Shown in pieces: positions 5,459 to 5,522 of a stretch of DNA of 5,522 nt. A program made the position numbers and the translations under genes. A model generated the notes under the pieces. It had not been told where the DNA came from. It did no database searches and worked only from the letters and a program-made list of their open reading frames with translations. How positions within the stretch are numbered: position 1 is the first letter of the stretch; each line of letters begins with the position of its first letter. Origin of the DNA: an uncultured Roseburia sp. GTDB lineage: Bacteria; Bacillota; Clostridia; Lachnospirales; Lachnospiraceae. The stretch is from contig CANODN010000152.1 of the NCBI GenBank assembly GCA_947564765.1, positions 1 to 5,522 of the forward strand, in the 5' to 3' direction.

Positions 5459-5486
5459 ATAGCAGTCAAAAAAATATTACTGCTAT
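5459..5486 (+). promoter_or_regulatory. 5' leader stem-loop before the last gene
   Basis: ATAGCAGT (5459-5466) pairs perfectly with ACTGCTAT (5479-5486) across a 12-nt A/U-rich loop. It begins at the predicted first transcribed base and ends 2 nt before the ribosome binding site (GGAGG, 5489-5493). A hairpin at the very 5' end of an mRNA commonly protects it from decay and can also limit ribosome access. There is no following U-tract, so it is not a terminator. Confidence 0.5.
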
Positions 5487-5498
5487 ACGGAGGAAGTT

Positions 5499-5522
5499 AT
5501 GGAGAATAAGGAACCAAATAAG
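5499..5522 (+). CDS. Start of an unidentified gene (cut by the window edge)
   Basis: ATG at 5499 is followed by seven sense codons (product begins MENKEPNK) before the window ends. The ribosome binding site GGAGG (5489-5493) lies 5 nt upstream, and a promoter and leader hairpin precede it, so this is very likely a real gene with its own transcription unit. Eight hydrophilic residues are too few to name the product. It lies beyond a strong terminator, so it need not be related to copper resistance. Confidence 0.75.

Overview
The window looks like chromosomal DNA from a low-to-middle GC Gram-positive anaerobe of the class Clostridia, most likely a Lachnospiraceae-type gut bacterium. I infer this from strong GGAGG ribosome binding sites on every gene, sigma-A-type promoters with 17-bp spacers, U-tailed hairpin terminators, and the protein types present. 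All confident genes are on the + strand, in two separate transcription units plus the first codons of a third.

Unit 1 (about 52-2376) is a two-gene galactofuranose / surface-glycan operon. A promoter at 52-80 leads into a UDP-galactopyranose mutase (glf, 117-1259). A GT-A family 2 glycosyltransferase (1288-2304) follows after 28 nt, and a strong intrinsic terminator closes the unit at 2331-2376. Glf would supply UDP-galactofuranose, and the glycosyltransferase would plausibly use it or a related donor in assembling a cell-surface glycan. The acceptor and linkage cannot be read from the sequence.

Unit 2 (about 2405-5381) is a copper-efflux operon. A near-consensus promoter carries a CsoR-type operator (ATACCC / GGGTAT arms) wedged between the -35 and -10 boxes. 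It drives csoR (2465-2770), a Cu(I)-sensing repressor with the Cys-His-Cys site intact, and copA (2781-5303), a Cu(I) P1B-type ATPase. The CopA protein is unusual: it ends in a second heavy-metal-associated domain that looks like a CopZ copper chaperone. That domain is joined through a lysine-rich linker in which a strong Shine-Dalgarno sequence and an in-frame ATG are embedded. The gene may therefore make both a CopA-CopZ fusion and a free 69-residue CopZ. A perfect 12-bp hairpin terminator follows.

The right end (5382-5522) holds the promoter, a possible operator palindrome, a 5' leader hairpin and the first eight codons of an unidentified gene. The left end (1-51) holds no gene I can support. 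I saw no tRNA, rRNA, CRISPR array, insertion sequence or origin.
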